DNA from: Treponema sp.
Lineage (GTDB): Bacteria > Spirochaetota > Spirochaetia > Treponematales > Breznakiellaceae
Direction of reading: 5' to 3'
NCBI GenBank assembly: GCA_031284195.1
Contig: JAITAI010000055.1
Coordinates: 1-16,920, forward strand
DNA length: 16,920 nucleotides
This document shows, piece by piece, positions 7,586-15,600 of this stretch. The notes beneath the pieces were generated by a model. The model had not been told where the DNA came from and searched no databases. It worked only from the letters and a program-made list of their open reading frames with translations. Every line of letters starts with the position of its first letter. The first letter of the stretch is position 1. The translations under genes were made by a program, and so were the position numbers.

Positions 7586-7884
7586 AACCTTAGATTTAAG
7601 GGAAAAAGCGAACTGTAAACCGCTTTTTCAGAAGCCGGTTTCACCGGAACCGAAGTTTCTACACTCACCGAGTTTTGAAACTGACTCGGATTACAGAAAA
7701 TAGAAAGCCCTGCATTGTTGTCTACCGGTACATTTGTATATTCAAACATGGAATAATCCCGAGCGTCAAGAATACCTGCCAAGGAATCCCTTGTACTGGT
7801 ACCTTCTTTGTATGAACCGGTAAAGAAACCATCTATGGGCTCCTGTGATCCTTTGCCGGGTATCGTAAGTACAAACCGGTATGG
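7561..7884 (-). pseudogene. Probable 3' remnant of an unrecognised gene
   Basis: An open frame of 107 codons without a credible start ends in TGA at 7561; it is preceded by an in-frame TAA at 7885-7887. Its product is of normal composition (for example IPGKGSQEPIDGFFTG, SMFEYTNVPVDNNAGLSIF and a C-terminus LRLRFHPLTF), which suggests real former coding sequence of an exported or envelope protein. The only near-start codons are TTG (7782) and an internal ATG, neither with a ribosome site. Just upstream, in the same frame, a short stretch 7885-7932 reads LIPGKGKTL before the TAA, echoing LTIPGKGSQ of the remnant, as if a repeat unit had been deleted or broken. I do not recognise the family. A short expressed gene from TTG 7782 (73 residues) is the alternative. 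The 7932-7990 stretch holds nothing else I can name. Confidence 0.4.
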
Positions 7885-7990
7885 TTATAGGGTTTTACCT
7901 TTTCCAGGGATAAGAAAATACCAGCAGTCCATGCTCAGTACACGTATTTTTTTGCTGCGTTGTTTCCTTCTGTTTCATTAATGGTTATTA

Positions 7991-8020
7991 TATAAGTTAA
8001 CGACCGGTCGGTAACTTATA
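7991..8020. promoter_or_regulatory. 30-bp near-perfect palindrome, likely TetR operator
   Basis: The left half TATAAGTTAACGACC (7991-8005) and right half GGTCGGTAACTTATA (8006-8020) are reverse complements except for one base pair (A7999 against G8012 in the palindrome register, give or take one position). The core CGACCGGTCG is of the kind commonly bound by TetR-family repressors. It ends 21 bp before the ATG at 8042 and directly abuts an in-frame GTG at 8021, so bound protein would block transcription of the regulator and, through it, the efflux operon. No confident -35/-10 pair could be placed; TATAAG and TATTAT at the left edge are possible -10 boxes. Confidence 0.75.
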
Positions 8021-8041
8021 GTGGACGTGAGTATATTCGTT

Positions 8042-9355
8042 ATGACTAAAGCTGATATTATCAAAACCGCCTTCCAGGTGTGGGGACGGAGTCTGTACCA
8101 ATCAACGAGCCTCTCTGATATTGCCCAAGCCCTGGGGGTGAGTAAATCCGCATTATACCGGCATTTCAAAAGCAAGCAGGCCCTTCTCGATGCGATGTAT
8201 GAATGGTTCTTTGATGAATATGCGGCGTTTATAAAACCTCAGTACCATAAGGCCCGGGCAAGTGAGGATAAACGGGAACGGCTTCTTATTATGGTGCGGA
8301 TCATGGTGGAGTATTATATCCGGAACCGGGATACCTCTATTTTTTCCCTGATCCTCGTGTATGGCAACCAGCATCTGGAGAATATGGTAAGTTCCATGGT
8401 CTCCCGCGGGTTGGATATGCGGGAGTTCTGGGGTATAGAGGAGGGGAATCCATCTTATCCGTCTTTCACCCAGTTAGTTATCGCCAGTTTGATTTTTTTT
8501 GTAGCCTATTTCCATAAATGCGATCATCCTAGCAAAGAGGCCCCTTCGGATGAACAGGTTCGGCAGTTCGTGGGATGGGTAGAAGAAAAAATAGCCTGTG
8601 GTTTAGGGTTATACCAGGAAACCATAGAGGCTCTGGATTTTGAAGAGCTGGAAAGCCGCTTTGATCAGGGGGTGCTTCGATTCAATATCGATAAATGCCC
8701 CCAGGATATGCAGGGATCAGATAAAAAATATAAAAAAAGCGAGGATGAGAGCTTATTAAAGGCAATAGCCGCCGTGGTGGCTGAGGCAGGTCCTTGGAAC
8801 GCCTCGATGGATATGGTGGCCCGCCGTTCGGGGTTATCCAAAAGCGGACTCTATTCCCATTTCAAGAACAAGCAGGATATGATCCGGTACGTATTCATCG
8901 AAGAATTCAAACGGATCCTGCGGTACGCACAAGTGGGGCTTACCTTGTCCACGGTTCCCGAGGAACAACTGTACCTGGTGATCCTGTCTATCGTGGATTG
9001 TCTTCGTTCCCGGCCTGAAATCTTGCAGGCTATAGACTGGCTCCGTACCCGGCACTTGAACATCGATTCAAAGCCGGCGGAGATACTGCACATTTTTTCG
9101 GCTATTCCGCTCCAACCTGAAGGGCTTATAACCGAGCAAATCGGGCATCTGATCTTTTTTCTGATCATCAACACCCTGATGCACCGTCCTCCGGGTATGG
9201 CTTTCTCGGAATTCCCCAACAGGAGCATCAGAATTTTGTACCGGTTCATTACTTTGGGGATCACCCCCCCCCCTACCACCAATGCACACGCGAAAGTATC
9301 GCAAGATCAGGGGATGGTATTACATGAACCACATAGGTTATACTCAATTATATAG
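8042..9355 (+). CDS. Double-length TetR-family regulator (two TetR units fused)
   Basis: 437 residues from ATG 8042 (444 if the in-frame GTG at 8021 beside the palindrome is used; neither has a strong ribosome site). Typical TetR proteins are near 200 residues. Two complete TetR N-terminal DNA-binding domains are visible. The first, residues about 3-50, contains SLSDIAQALGVSKSALYRHF. The second, about 237-283, contains SMDMVARRSGLSKSGLYSHF. Each is followed by about 150 residues of helical ligand/dimer-type domain. The two halves resemble each other only in the HTH, so this is an old fusion, not a recent duplication. One chain could act as a pseudo-dimer with its own two reading heads. Its position between the palindrome and the efflux genes suggests autoregulation and control of the pump, relieved by a pump substrate (inference). 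A run of 10 C lies near the 3' end. Confidence 0.85.
   Translation: MTKADIIKTAFQVWGRSLYQSTSLSDIAQALGVSKSALYRHFKSKQALLDAMYEWFFDEYAAFIKPQYHKARASEDKRERLLIMVRIMVEYYIRNRDTSIFSLILVYGNQHLENMVSSMVSRGLDMREFWGIEEGNPSYPSFTQLVIASLIFFVAYFHKCDHPSKEAPSDEQVRQFVGWVEEKIACGLGLYQETIEALDFEELESRFDQGVLRFNIDKCPQDMQGSDKKYKKSEDESLLKAIAAVVAEAGPWNASMDMVARRSGLSKSGLYSHFKNKQDMIRYVFIEEFKRILRYAQVGLTLSTVPEEQLYLVILSIVDCLRSRPEILQAIDWLRTRHLNIDSKPAEILHIFSAIPLQPEGLITEQIGHLIFFLIINTLMHRPPGMAFSEFPNRSIRILYRFITLGITPPPTTNAHAKVSQDQGMVLHEPHRLYSII
9264..9273 (+). repeat. Run of 10 C inside the TetR-TetR gene
   Basis: The tract encodes the Pro-Pro-Pro near residue 410 of the regulator. Loss of one C would replace the last 27 residues with a longer tail ending at TAG 9405-9407; gain of one C would end the frame at TGA 9325-9327. 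Both DNA-binding domains lie upstream and would be unaffected. Runs of this length are prone to slippage in replication. Confidence 0.7.
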
Positions 9356-9416
9356 TAATAAACGGCAAGAAGCCGTAACAGACCGCGCAGTATGCGGGCC
9401 TCTATAGTGCGGTTGG

Positions 9417-9452
9417 CCGGAACCATTCGGTGCTTAACCACGTTTGGTTCGG
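9417..9452 (+). repeat. Imperfect hairpin in the leader between regulator and channel genes
   Basis: CCGGAACCA (9417-9425) can pair with TGGTTCGG (9445-9452) with one bulged G. It lies in the 119-bp gap between the regulator stop (9355) and the channel start (9475). A smaller hairpin, ACGGC-AAGAA-GCCGT (9362-9376), lies earlier in the gap. No separate promoter was seen here, which favours one transcript running from upstream of the regulator. The AAGGAG site before 9475 is outside the stem. Confidence 0.35.
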
Positions 9453-9474
9453 TCAAGTAAGAAGGAGTCTTAGT

Positions 9475-10968
9475 ATGATCCATAGCCTTTATGGCCAGAG
9501 TTGGTCTTCGGACACAACCCGGTCACCCGGCGCCGGATGGCGGAACTTAGGTCCGCCAGTCATCCTTGCGGTATGCTTCCTCTGGGGCGCTCCCCTCTTT
9601 AGTCAGGAAGTTCGTACCATTTCCCCAGAGGAAGCAGTAGACTTGGCTATCAAAAGCAACTTGAGTCTCGAGTCTTCCCGGGTCAGTACGGCTACGAAGA
9701 AACGTAAAGCCGGCACTGCCTGGAATGTGTTTATCCCCACGGTAGATATAGGCGGGAGTTTGATGCGGAGTAATGTGGCTTCCACTGCTTCGGGGTTCAT
9801 ACCCGGTACTAGTCGAGGTATCGATGGAAGTGTTGGGGTCTACCCCTTTTCCATGGATATTCCCCAATGGCATATTGCCGGCTCTCTCCAGATCGCCTTG
9901 AACCTCAACTTCGCCCTCTTAGAAGGGATGCGGAACCTACGGCTGGAATACGAGAGCGGACTCATTGCCTACGAAAAGGCCAAGGCTCAACTTGAACGGG
10001 ATGTACGGAAATCCTACTATCAGATGCTCCTGGTCCAAGAGAACATTGCCCTTTTACGGGAAAGTTTCGCGGCTGCAGAACAGCGGGTAACCATGGCCCA
10101 GGCCAATTACCGGGCAGGACTGGCTCCAGAACTAACCTTGCTCCAGGCTCAGGTGGCCCGGGAAAACCTGAAACCCAGTATCGATCAGGCGGAAAACGGC
10201 TTGAAAGTGAGTATGGCCCAATTTGCCATGAACCTGGGCCTTCCCTACGATACCCAATTTGCCCTTATCCCTTTGGCAGATGATACGGCCTTCATCCCTT
10301 TGGATGTGGCGGACCTGATCTCCCAGGCTGCCAACGGAAAACCGGATATTCAAGAACTGCGGCAGAACATCTTGATCAAGCAAAGTACCCGGAAAAAAAC
10401 CTTTTATCAGATTTTTACCCCCACCTTATCCCTCAGTTGGAACGCGGACCCTACCTTTCAAGGGGATCCGTGGAAGGATTCCTGGTTTATGGAAGATGGC
10501 TGGAAACAGCAGTCCGGGATGTTCCGTCTCACCTTGACCTTCCGGTTGAACGGCCTCTTGCCTTGGAGTACCGAAGCCCAAGGGCTCAAGGAACTCGATG
10601 AGACCCTTTCCAGCCTCAACATCGGGCTTGCCCAGGCCATCCAAGGTACGGAACTGGAGATCTACAATACGGTTTTATCCCTTGAACAGACCCGGACCAC
10701 TGCAGAGGCCCAGCGGCTCACCGCGGATCTGGCGGAACGGACCTACCGTTTAACCGAACAAGCCTATCGCGCTGGACTGAACGAGCTGTTGGAAGTACAG
10801 AACGCGGAACTGGAACTGCGGAAAGCCCGGATCGGGGTATTGGAGCAGCAGTTCAATTACCTCAAGAGCCTCATCGATCTGGAATACGCCATTGGGGTTC
10901 CCTTTGGTACCCTGAGCAAAGATCCAGGGAATTCATTTTCAGAAAAAGTAACGGAGAGCACCGAATGA
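9475..10968 (+). CDS. TolC-family outer-membrane efflux channel
   Basis: 497 residues. ATG 9475 is chosen because AAGGAG lies 7 bases upstream; a GTG at 9430 would add 15 residues without a ribosome site. A hydrophobic segment at about 28-43 (PPVILAVCFLWGAPLFS) is a signal peptide, with an unusually long N-region of about 25 residues before it. The mature protein starts with the typical ISPEEAVDLAIKSNLSLESS. It has two internally related halves with long helices (about 150-240 and 380-460), including RAGLAPELTLLQAQV in the first and the matching RAGLNELLEVQNAELELRKA in the second. The product should form the trimeric outer-membrane exit duct of the pump. Its TGA overlaps the adaptor ATG by 4 bp (ATGA), implying coupled translation. 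Confidence 0.9.
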   Translation: MIHSLYGQSWSSDTTRSPGAGWRNLGPPVILAVCFLWGAPLFSQEVRTISPEEAVDLAIKSNLSLESSRVSTATKKRKAGTAWNVFIPTVDIGGSLMRSNVASTASGFIPGTSRGIDGSVGVYPFSMDIPQWHIAGSLQIALNLNFALLEGMRNLRLEYESGLIAYEKAKAQLERDVRKSYYQMLLVQENIALLRESFAAAEQRVTMAQANYRAGLAPELTLLQAQVARENLKPSIDQAENGLKVSMAQFAMNLGLPYDTQFALIPLADDTAFIPLDVADLISQAANGKPDIQELRQNILIKQSTRKKTFYQIFTPTLSLSWNADPTFQGDPWKDSWFMEDGWKQQSGMFRLTLTFRLNGLLPWSTEAQGLKELDETLSSLNIGLAQAIQGTELEIYNTVLSLEQTRTTAEAQRLTADLAERTYRLTEQAYRAGLNELLEVQNAELELRKARIGVLEQQFNYLKSLIDLEYAIGVPFGTLSKDPGNSFSEKVTESTE

Positions 10969-11921
10969 AACGGATCATCATACACCCCCTTTTTCTTCTA
11001 TTGACAGTGATAGGTATCGTCCTTACGTTTAGTGGCTGTAATCAGGCTAAGAAAGGAGCGGCTGAAGCGCCTCAGGCTGCCCCAGAAGTGCCGATCTTTG
11101 CGGTAAATACCACAATGGCGGTTCAAGGTCAAATCCGGGATTACCTTGCCCTTTCCGGGGATATTGTTTCAGGAACCACAGTGGACACCTTTTCAGATGT
11201 TGCCGGTAAGATCACCCGGCTCTATGTCTCCATTGGCCAACGGGTTTCCCGAAACCAAGCCATAGCCGAGGTTGACCCTTCCCGTCCGGGCATGAACTAC
11301 CTTCCTGGCGTGGCCCGGGCGCCCATTGCCGGAACCATCGTGGCCTTGCCCGCCCAGGTGGGGATGACCATAAGCCAGAGCATGACCCTTGCCCGGATCG
11401 CCGGGGGGAACGCCCTGGAACTGCGGGTTTATGTGGCGGAACGGTTCATTTCCAAGATCGCCTTGCGGCAGCCTTGTGAAATTACCCTAGACGCCTATCC
11501 GGGTGAACTGTTCCGCGGCAGCGTGGTCGAGATAAGTCCCGTGGTAGACCCTGCTTCCCGAACCATGGAGGTGAAGATCAACGTGGAAAACCGCAATGCC
11601 CAGCTCAAATCAGGGATGTTCGCCAAGGTTAAGATCGTTACCGAGCGGAAAAATAACATCGTCAAGCTCCCCGCAGGCGCGCTGGTACAGCGTTTCGGAA
11701 AAATCTATGTATTTACCGCGGAAACGGATCCCTCAGATCCCGCCTTCAGGGTAGCCCGCCAGAAAGTGGTGGTTCCGGGGATCCTGGTGGATGGAATAGC
11801 GGAAATCCAAGAGGGACTTGCCGCAGATGAAGAGGTGATTATCCGAGGCCAAACCCTCCTTGAGGATGGGTCCCGGATCAATGTAATCGACCGGGTTGCG
11901 CCTTTAAGCGACACGAACTAG
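10965..11921 (+). CDS. RND efflux periplasmic adaptor (membrane fusion protein), lipoprotein, no alpha-hairpin
   Basis: 318 residues, short for the family (often 370-400). Signal sequence with a relaxed spirochaete-type lipobox, LTFSGC, makes Cys25 the likely lipidated residue. The two lipoyl half-motifs are at about 78-104 (VAGKITRLYVSIGQRVSRNQ...) and about 117-146 (RAPIAGTIVALPAQVGMTIS...). They are joined by only about 12 residues, so the long alpha-helical hairpin of AcrA-type adaptors is absent. BesA of Borrelia burgdorferi is known to lack it too. A beta-barrel domain (about 150-225) and a membrane-proximal domain (about 226-310) follow. It should link the inner-membrane pump to the TolC-like channel. 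Its ATG overlaps the channel gene; the pump gene begins 18 bp downstream. Confidence 0.9.
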   Translation: MKRIIIHPLFLLLTVIGIVLTFSGCNQAKKGAAEAPQAAPEVPIFAVNTTMAVQGQIRDYLALSGDIVSGTTVDTFSDVAGKITRLYVSIGQRVSRNQAIAEVDPSRPGMNYLPGVARAPIAGTIVALPAQVGMTISQSMTLARIAGGNALELRVYVAERFISKIALRQPCEITLDAYPGELFRGSVVEISPVVDPASRTMEVKINVENRNAQLKSGMFAKVKIVTERKNNIVKLPAGALVQRFGKIYVFTAETDPSDPAFRVARQKVVVPGILVDGIAEIQEGLAADEEVIIRGQTLLEDGSRINVIDRVAPLSDTN

Positions 11922-11939
11922 GAGTAATAAGGAAAAACC

Positions 11940-14900
11940 ATGAGTTTTGCAAAAACAGCAGTTTCACGGCCCACCACGATATTTATCATCTTTGTGCTAC
12001 TTATCGGCTTGGGGGTATTTGCCATGATTAATCTCCCCATTGATCTGTTCCCGGAGATTAACCCTCCTTACCTGGTGGTGTCTACCACCTATACCGGAGC
12101 AGGGCCGGAAGAAGTGGAACGTTCCGTGAGCCGGGTTCTGGAGGCAGCGCTTTCCGGGGTTTCCAGTCTGGAGAAAGTAACTTCCACCTCATCCAAGGGT
12201 TCCAGTATGGTCATTATGGAATTCACCTATGGGACCGACTTGGCGGATGCGTCTAATTCCGTCCGGGACGCCTTGGAACGGGTGCGGAACTATCTGCCCA
12301 CCGAAGCAGACAGCCCGATGATCTTCCGTTTTGATCCGTCTATGATCCCCATCATGGGCCTTATGGTGACGGGAAACCGTTCTCCAGAGGAACTGCGGGA
12401 ACTGGCAGAAGATACCATTGTTCCCCGGATCGAACAGACCCCAGGGGTAGCCACTGCCAGTGTAAATGGGGGCAGGGAGAAGATCATCCGGGTGGAGATA
12501 CCCCAATCCCGGCTTGAAGCTTACGGCCTTACCGTAACCCAGATTCAGCAGATGCTGTCTTCCCAGAATATGCAGGTTGCCGCAGGAACCATCACCGAAG
12601 GGGGCCTTTCTTATATTCTTACCACTATGGGGGAATATACCTCCCTGGAGCAGATCCGCAACACGGTAATTTCCTATAAAGGCGGCGGCCTGGTGAACGG
12701 GGAGATGCAGCAGCCCAGGACCGTGTTCCTCCGGGACGTGGCCAATGTCATAGACGGATACCGGGACGAGCAAAGCACGGTCTTCGTAAACGGGACTCCC
12801 GCAGTAATGATGCAGGTCCAGAAACAGAGCGGCAAGAATTCGGTGCAGACCGCCCGGAATTTACGGGAACGCTTGGAAAAGATGACCCGGGAGCTTCCCC
12901 AGGACATCAAGATTACCGAGCTTTTCAATACCACCGACCAAATAGAAAATTCCCTGAACCAGGTTACCTCCACCGCAATCTCCGGGGCGCTCCTGGCAGT
13001 GCTGATCCTCTTCATTTTCCTCCGGTCCATCAAGCCGACCCTGATCATCGGTATCAGCATCCCCATCTCCCTTATCGTTACCTTGCTGGTGATGTACTTT
13101 GCCGGTCTGACTCTGAACCTGATGACCATGGCAGGACTCGTGCTGGGGATAGGAATGCTGGTGGATAATTCCATCGTGATTCTGGAAAACATCTACCGGT
13201 ATCGGGAGAAAGGCTCTAAGCTCCAGGCCGCCGCAGTCTTAGGCGCCCAGGAGATGATCGTGGCCATCGTCGCCTCCACCCTCACCACCATCTGCGTATT
13301 TGCCCCCCTGGTAGCCTTTCAAGGGCTCTTGGAAATGGCAGGAGAACTCTTTGCAGGCCTTGCCTTTACGGTGGTGATTTCCTTGGCCATTTCCCTCGTT
13401 ACCGCCATCGTGCTGGTTCCTGTGCTTTCAAGCCATTACCTCCCCTTGGTTACCCGAAAGCAGAAACCCCTCCGGGGTCCCCTGGTGGTGATTGATCGGG
13501 CCTTTGAAGGTTTTTTTAACCGGCTCGATATGTCCTACCGCTGGGCAGTGGATAAGGTCCTGCGGCATAAACTGGTGGTTATCCTCCTCCTGCTGGGGCT
13601 TTTGGGGGGAAGTATCTTTATGATCCCCCGGATAGGCTGGGTCTTCATGCCTGAGCAGGCTTCGGACTCGGTTTCCATCAACGTAACCCTTCCTATGGGC
13701 TCCCCCTTGCCTGAGACCGAAACGATATTGCAGCGGATCCAGGCCATCGTGGAAAAGGAAGTCCAGGGCTATGAACGGCTGGTGCTCAACGCAGGGGGAG
13801 GGGGCATGATGGGTATGGGAGGCAGCAGCAATGCCGGGTCCTTACGGATAAGCCTGCCGGAATTTGATAAACGCATTGACAGCGCCGATACCATCAAGAC
13901 CAAAATGCGCAGCCATTTCAACGAATTCCCCGGAGTGTCCTTTTCCTTGGGCAGCGGCGGCGGTATGGGCATGGGGAGCGGGAATCCCATTGATATTGTG
14001 ATCCGTACCGATGACTTGGTGAAAGGCAAGGCTATAGCAGACAAAATAGCCGGGCTCCTGCTCGAGCGGATTCCCGAAGCAAGAGAACCCCAGGTTGACC
14101 TTCAGGATGGGTTGCCCCAGATCGAGATTGAGATTGATCGGGATAGGCTCTACGCCTTGGGGCTTAATACCTACACCGTGGGGAACGAGATCAAGGCAGC
14201 AGTAGATGGTATCACCGCCACCCGGTACAAGAGCAGCGGGCATGACTACGATGTGGTGCTGGTCTTAGCCGAAGCAGACCGGAGTACCCGGCCTGCACTG
14301 GATCACATCTTCGTAAACAGTCAAGTGGCAGGCAGAGTGCCCCTCTCCAACTTCGCCTCCTACCAGGAAGGAACCGGGCCTATGACCATCAGACGGGAAA
14401 ATCAGAGCCGGGTTATCCATATAACCGCAGGAGCCGCGCCAGGTACCAAGATAAACCTCCTGGAAACTCAGGTTCGTGCCTTGATTACCGCGGAAATCCC
14501 TGCAGAGGATGATGTAATCATCGAATACGCCGGGGATAATGCGGATATGATGCGGATGATGAGCCGGTTTGTGCTTATCATGGTGGTGGCGATATTCCTG
14601 GTCTTTGGGGTCATGGCCAGCCTTTTTGAATCCTTCAAGGACCCTTTCATCATTATCTTCACTATACCCCTCTCGGTGATAGGGATTGTGGCGATTTACC
14701 TCATTACCGGCACGACCTTTAACATCCTCACCGCAGTAGGGCTTTTGGTCCTCATGGGGGTTATCGTGAATAACGGTATCGTCTTGGTAGATTACACCAA
14801 TTTGCTCCGCAAGCGGGGGCTTCCTCTGCATCAGGCCTGTGTAGAGGCTGCGGGGAATCGGCTTAGACCTATCCTTATGACCACCTTGACCACAATTCTG

Positions 14901-15197
14901 GGCTTGGCCCCTATGGCTTTTTTCCCCGGGGAAGGTTCAGAACTCGTAGCCCCCATTGGCAAAACCGTGCTGGGGGGATTGTCTTTCGGCACTCTGATGA
15001 CCTTGTTCCTCATGCCCACGACCTATGCGATCATGAATAAACGTTCTGATGAGCGCAAGGCCAAGGCAGAAGCCCGCAGGGAACGGATCGCCGCGGGGAT
15101 AAGCAAGAAACAAGAGCGGGCCCAAACAGTACAGTCCGCCAAAACCGGTATTCCCCTGGGCCATCCCTGGTCTGGAGAGGCAGGAGCAGGATTATGA
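11940..15197 (+). CDS. RND multidrug efflux pump, inner-membrane transporter (SwrC/AcrB-like)
   Basis: 1085 residues, a normal RND length. TM1 is near residues 12-30, followed by the typical NLPIDLFPEINPPYLVV. Two repeats, each with a large periplasmic porter loop and a bundle of transmembrane helices, are clear. TM4 contains GLVLGIGMLVDNSIVILENI with Asp409 and Asn410 where AcrB has two aspartates. The TM10 counterpart reads MGVIVNNGIVLVDY, so the AcrB lysine is replaced by Asn, as in SwrC-like pumps. It should export amphiphilic compounds using the proton gradient. The second porter loop holds two Gly/Met-rich insertions (residues 619-630 and 671-681). A basic tail of about 55 residues ends the protein in the cytoplasm. 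AAGGA lies 7 bases before the ATG. The last TGA overlaps the next gene's ATG by 4 bp. Confidence 0.95.
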   Translation: MSFAKTAVSRPTTIFIIFVLLIGLGVFAMINLPIDLFPEINPPYLVVSTTYTGAGPEEVERSVSRVLEAALSGVSSLEKVTSTSSKGSSMVIMEFTYGTDLADASNSVRDALERVRNYLPTEADSPMIFRFDPSMIPIMGLMVTGNRSPEELRELAEDTIVPRIEQTPGVATASVNGGREKIIRVEIPQSRLEAYGLTVTQIQQMLSSQNMQVAAGTITEGGLSYILTTMGEYTSLEQIRNTVISYKGGGLVNGEMQQPRTVFLRDVANVIDGYRDEQSTVFVNGTPAVMMQVQKQSGKNSVQTARNLRERLEKMTRELPQDIKITELFNTTDQIENSLNQVTSTAISGALLAVLILFIFLRSIKPTLIIGISIPISLIVTLLVMYFAGLTLNLMTMAGLVLGIGMLVDNSIVILENIYRYREKGSKLQAAAVLGAQEMIVAIVASTLTTICVFAPLVAFQGLLEMAGELFAGLAFTVVISLAISLVTAIVLVPVLSSHYLPLVTRKQKPLRGPLVVIDRAFEGFFNRLDMSYRWAVDKVLRHKLVVILLLLGLLGGSIFMIPRIGWVFMPEQASDSVSINVTLPMGSPLPETETILQRIQAIVEKEVQGYERLVLNAGGGGMMGMGGSSNAGSLRISLPEFDKRIDSADTIKTKMRSHFNEFPGVSFSLGSGGGMGMGSGNPIDIVIRTDDLVKGKAIADKIAGLLLERIPEAREPQVDLQDGLPQIEIEIDRDRLYALGLNTYTVGNEIKAAVDGITATRYKSSGHDYDVVLVLAEADRSTRPALDHIFVNSQVAGRVPLSNFASYQEGTGPMTIRRENQSRVIHITAGAAPGTKINLLETQVRALITAEIPAEDDVIIEYAGDNADMMRMMSRFVLIMVVAIFLVFGVMASLFESFKDPFIIIFTIPLSVIGIVAIYLITGTTFNILTAVGLLVLMGVIVNNGIVLVDYTNLLRKRGLPLHQACVEAAGNRLRPILMTTLTTILGLAPMAFFPGEGSELVAPIGKTVLGGLSFGTLMTLFLMPTTYAIMNKRSDERKAKAEARRERIAAGISKKQERAQTVQSAKTGIPLGHPWSGEAGAGL

Positions 15198-15583
15198 TAC
15201 GGATTGAGATCGTAGCGAACCATTCAGTAGAAGACAACATCATGGAAGCCTTGAAGCATGAAGGGGTCGGCAAGTTTTACACCAAATACCCCAGTGTATT
15301 CGGGGTTGGGTCCCGGGGCCCCCGTATGGGGGATGCGATATGGCCCGAGGAAAACTTCGCCCTGGTGATCTGGTGCGAAGCAGAAGAAGCCCGGGGCATT
15401 GAGCAGGCCATGCAGGCGGTGAAAAAAAGTTTTCCCGACGAAGGGATCAAGGTCTTCCGTCCCCCTGAGGAGGTGATTCCGCCACCTCAGGTAGTACCGC
15501 AAGAGACTCCGGTTCCGTCTGCCTCTGCCTCTGAACCTCCGCCGCCGCCGGTGTACTACGGTCCAGAGGAAGAAAATAGTTAA
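15194..15583 (+). CDS. Small PII-like (PG0541-like) transporter-associated protein with proline-rich tail
   Basis: 129 residues, no signal peptide, so cytoplasmic. The first 90 residues (MIRIEIVANHSVEDNIMEAL, GVGKFYTKYPSVFGVGSRGP, ENFALVIWCEAEEARGIEQA) match my memory of the PG0541 family of RND-associated proteins, which has a PII-like ferredoxin fold. PII-like proteins usually form trimers and bind a small ligand; RND pumps are also trimers. Residues about 90-129 form an acidic, proline-rich and probably disordered tail (EVIPPPQVVPQETPVPS, EPPPPPVYYG). It overlaps the pump gene by 4 bp (ATGA), so it is made with the pump, and a role in sensing or gating the pump is inferred. The family assignment is from memory of sequence pattern; the operon position is what the sequence shows. 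Confidence 0.75.
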   Translation: MIRIEIVANHSVEDNIMEALKHEGVGKFYTKYPSVFGVGSRGPRMGDAIWPEENFALVIWCEAEEARGIEQAMQAVKKSFPDEGIKVFRPPEEVIPPPQVVPQETPVPSASASEPPPPPVYYGPEEENS

Positions 15584-15600
15584 CCCTCCTTGGATCGATG

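Noticed and set aside
9362..9376. ACGGC-AAGAA-GCCGT hairpin as a terminator after the TetR gene.
   Set aside because: The stem is only 5 bp and no T-run follows. With no promoter seen before 9475, reading through into the channel gene is more likely.
12189..14831. Long open frames on the minus strand opposite the pump gene (up to nearly 200 codons).
   Set aside because: They lie wholly within the strongly supported RND gene, have no ribosome sites, and their products are low-quality mirror sequences. They are antisense shadows.
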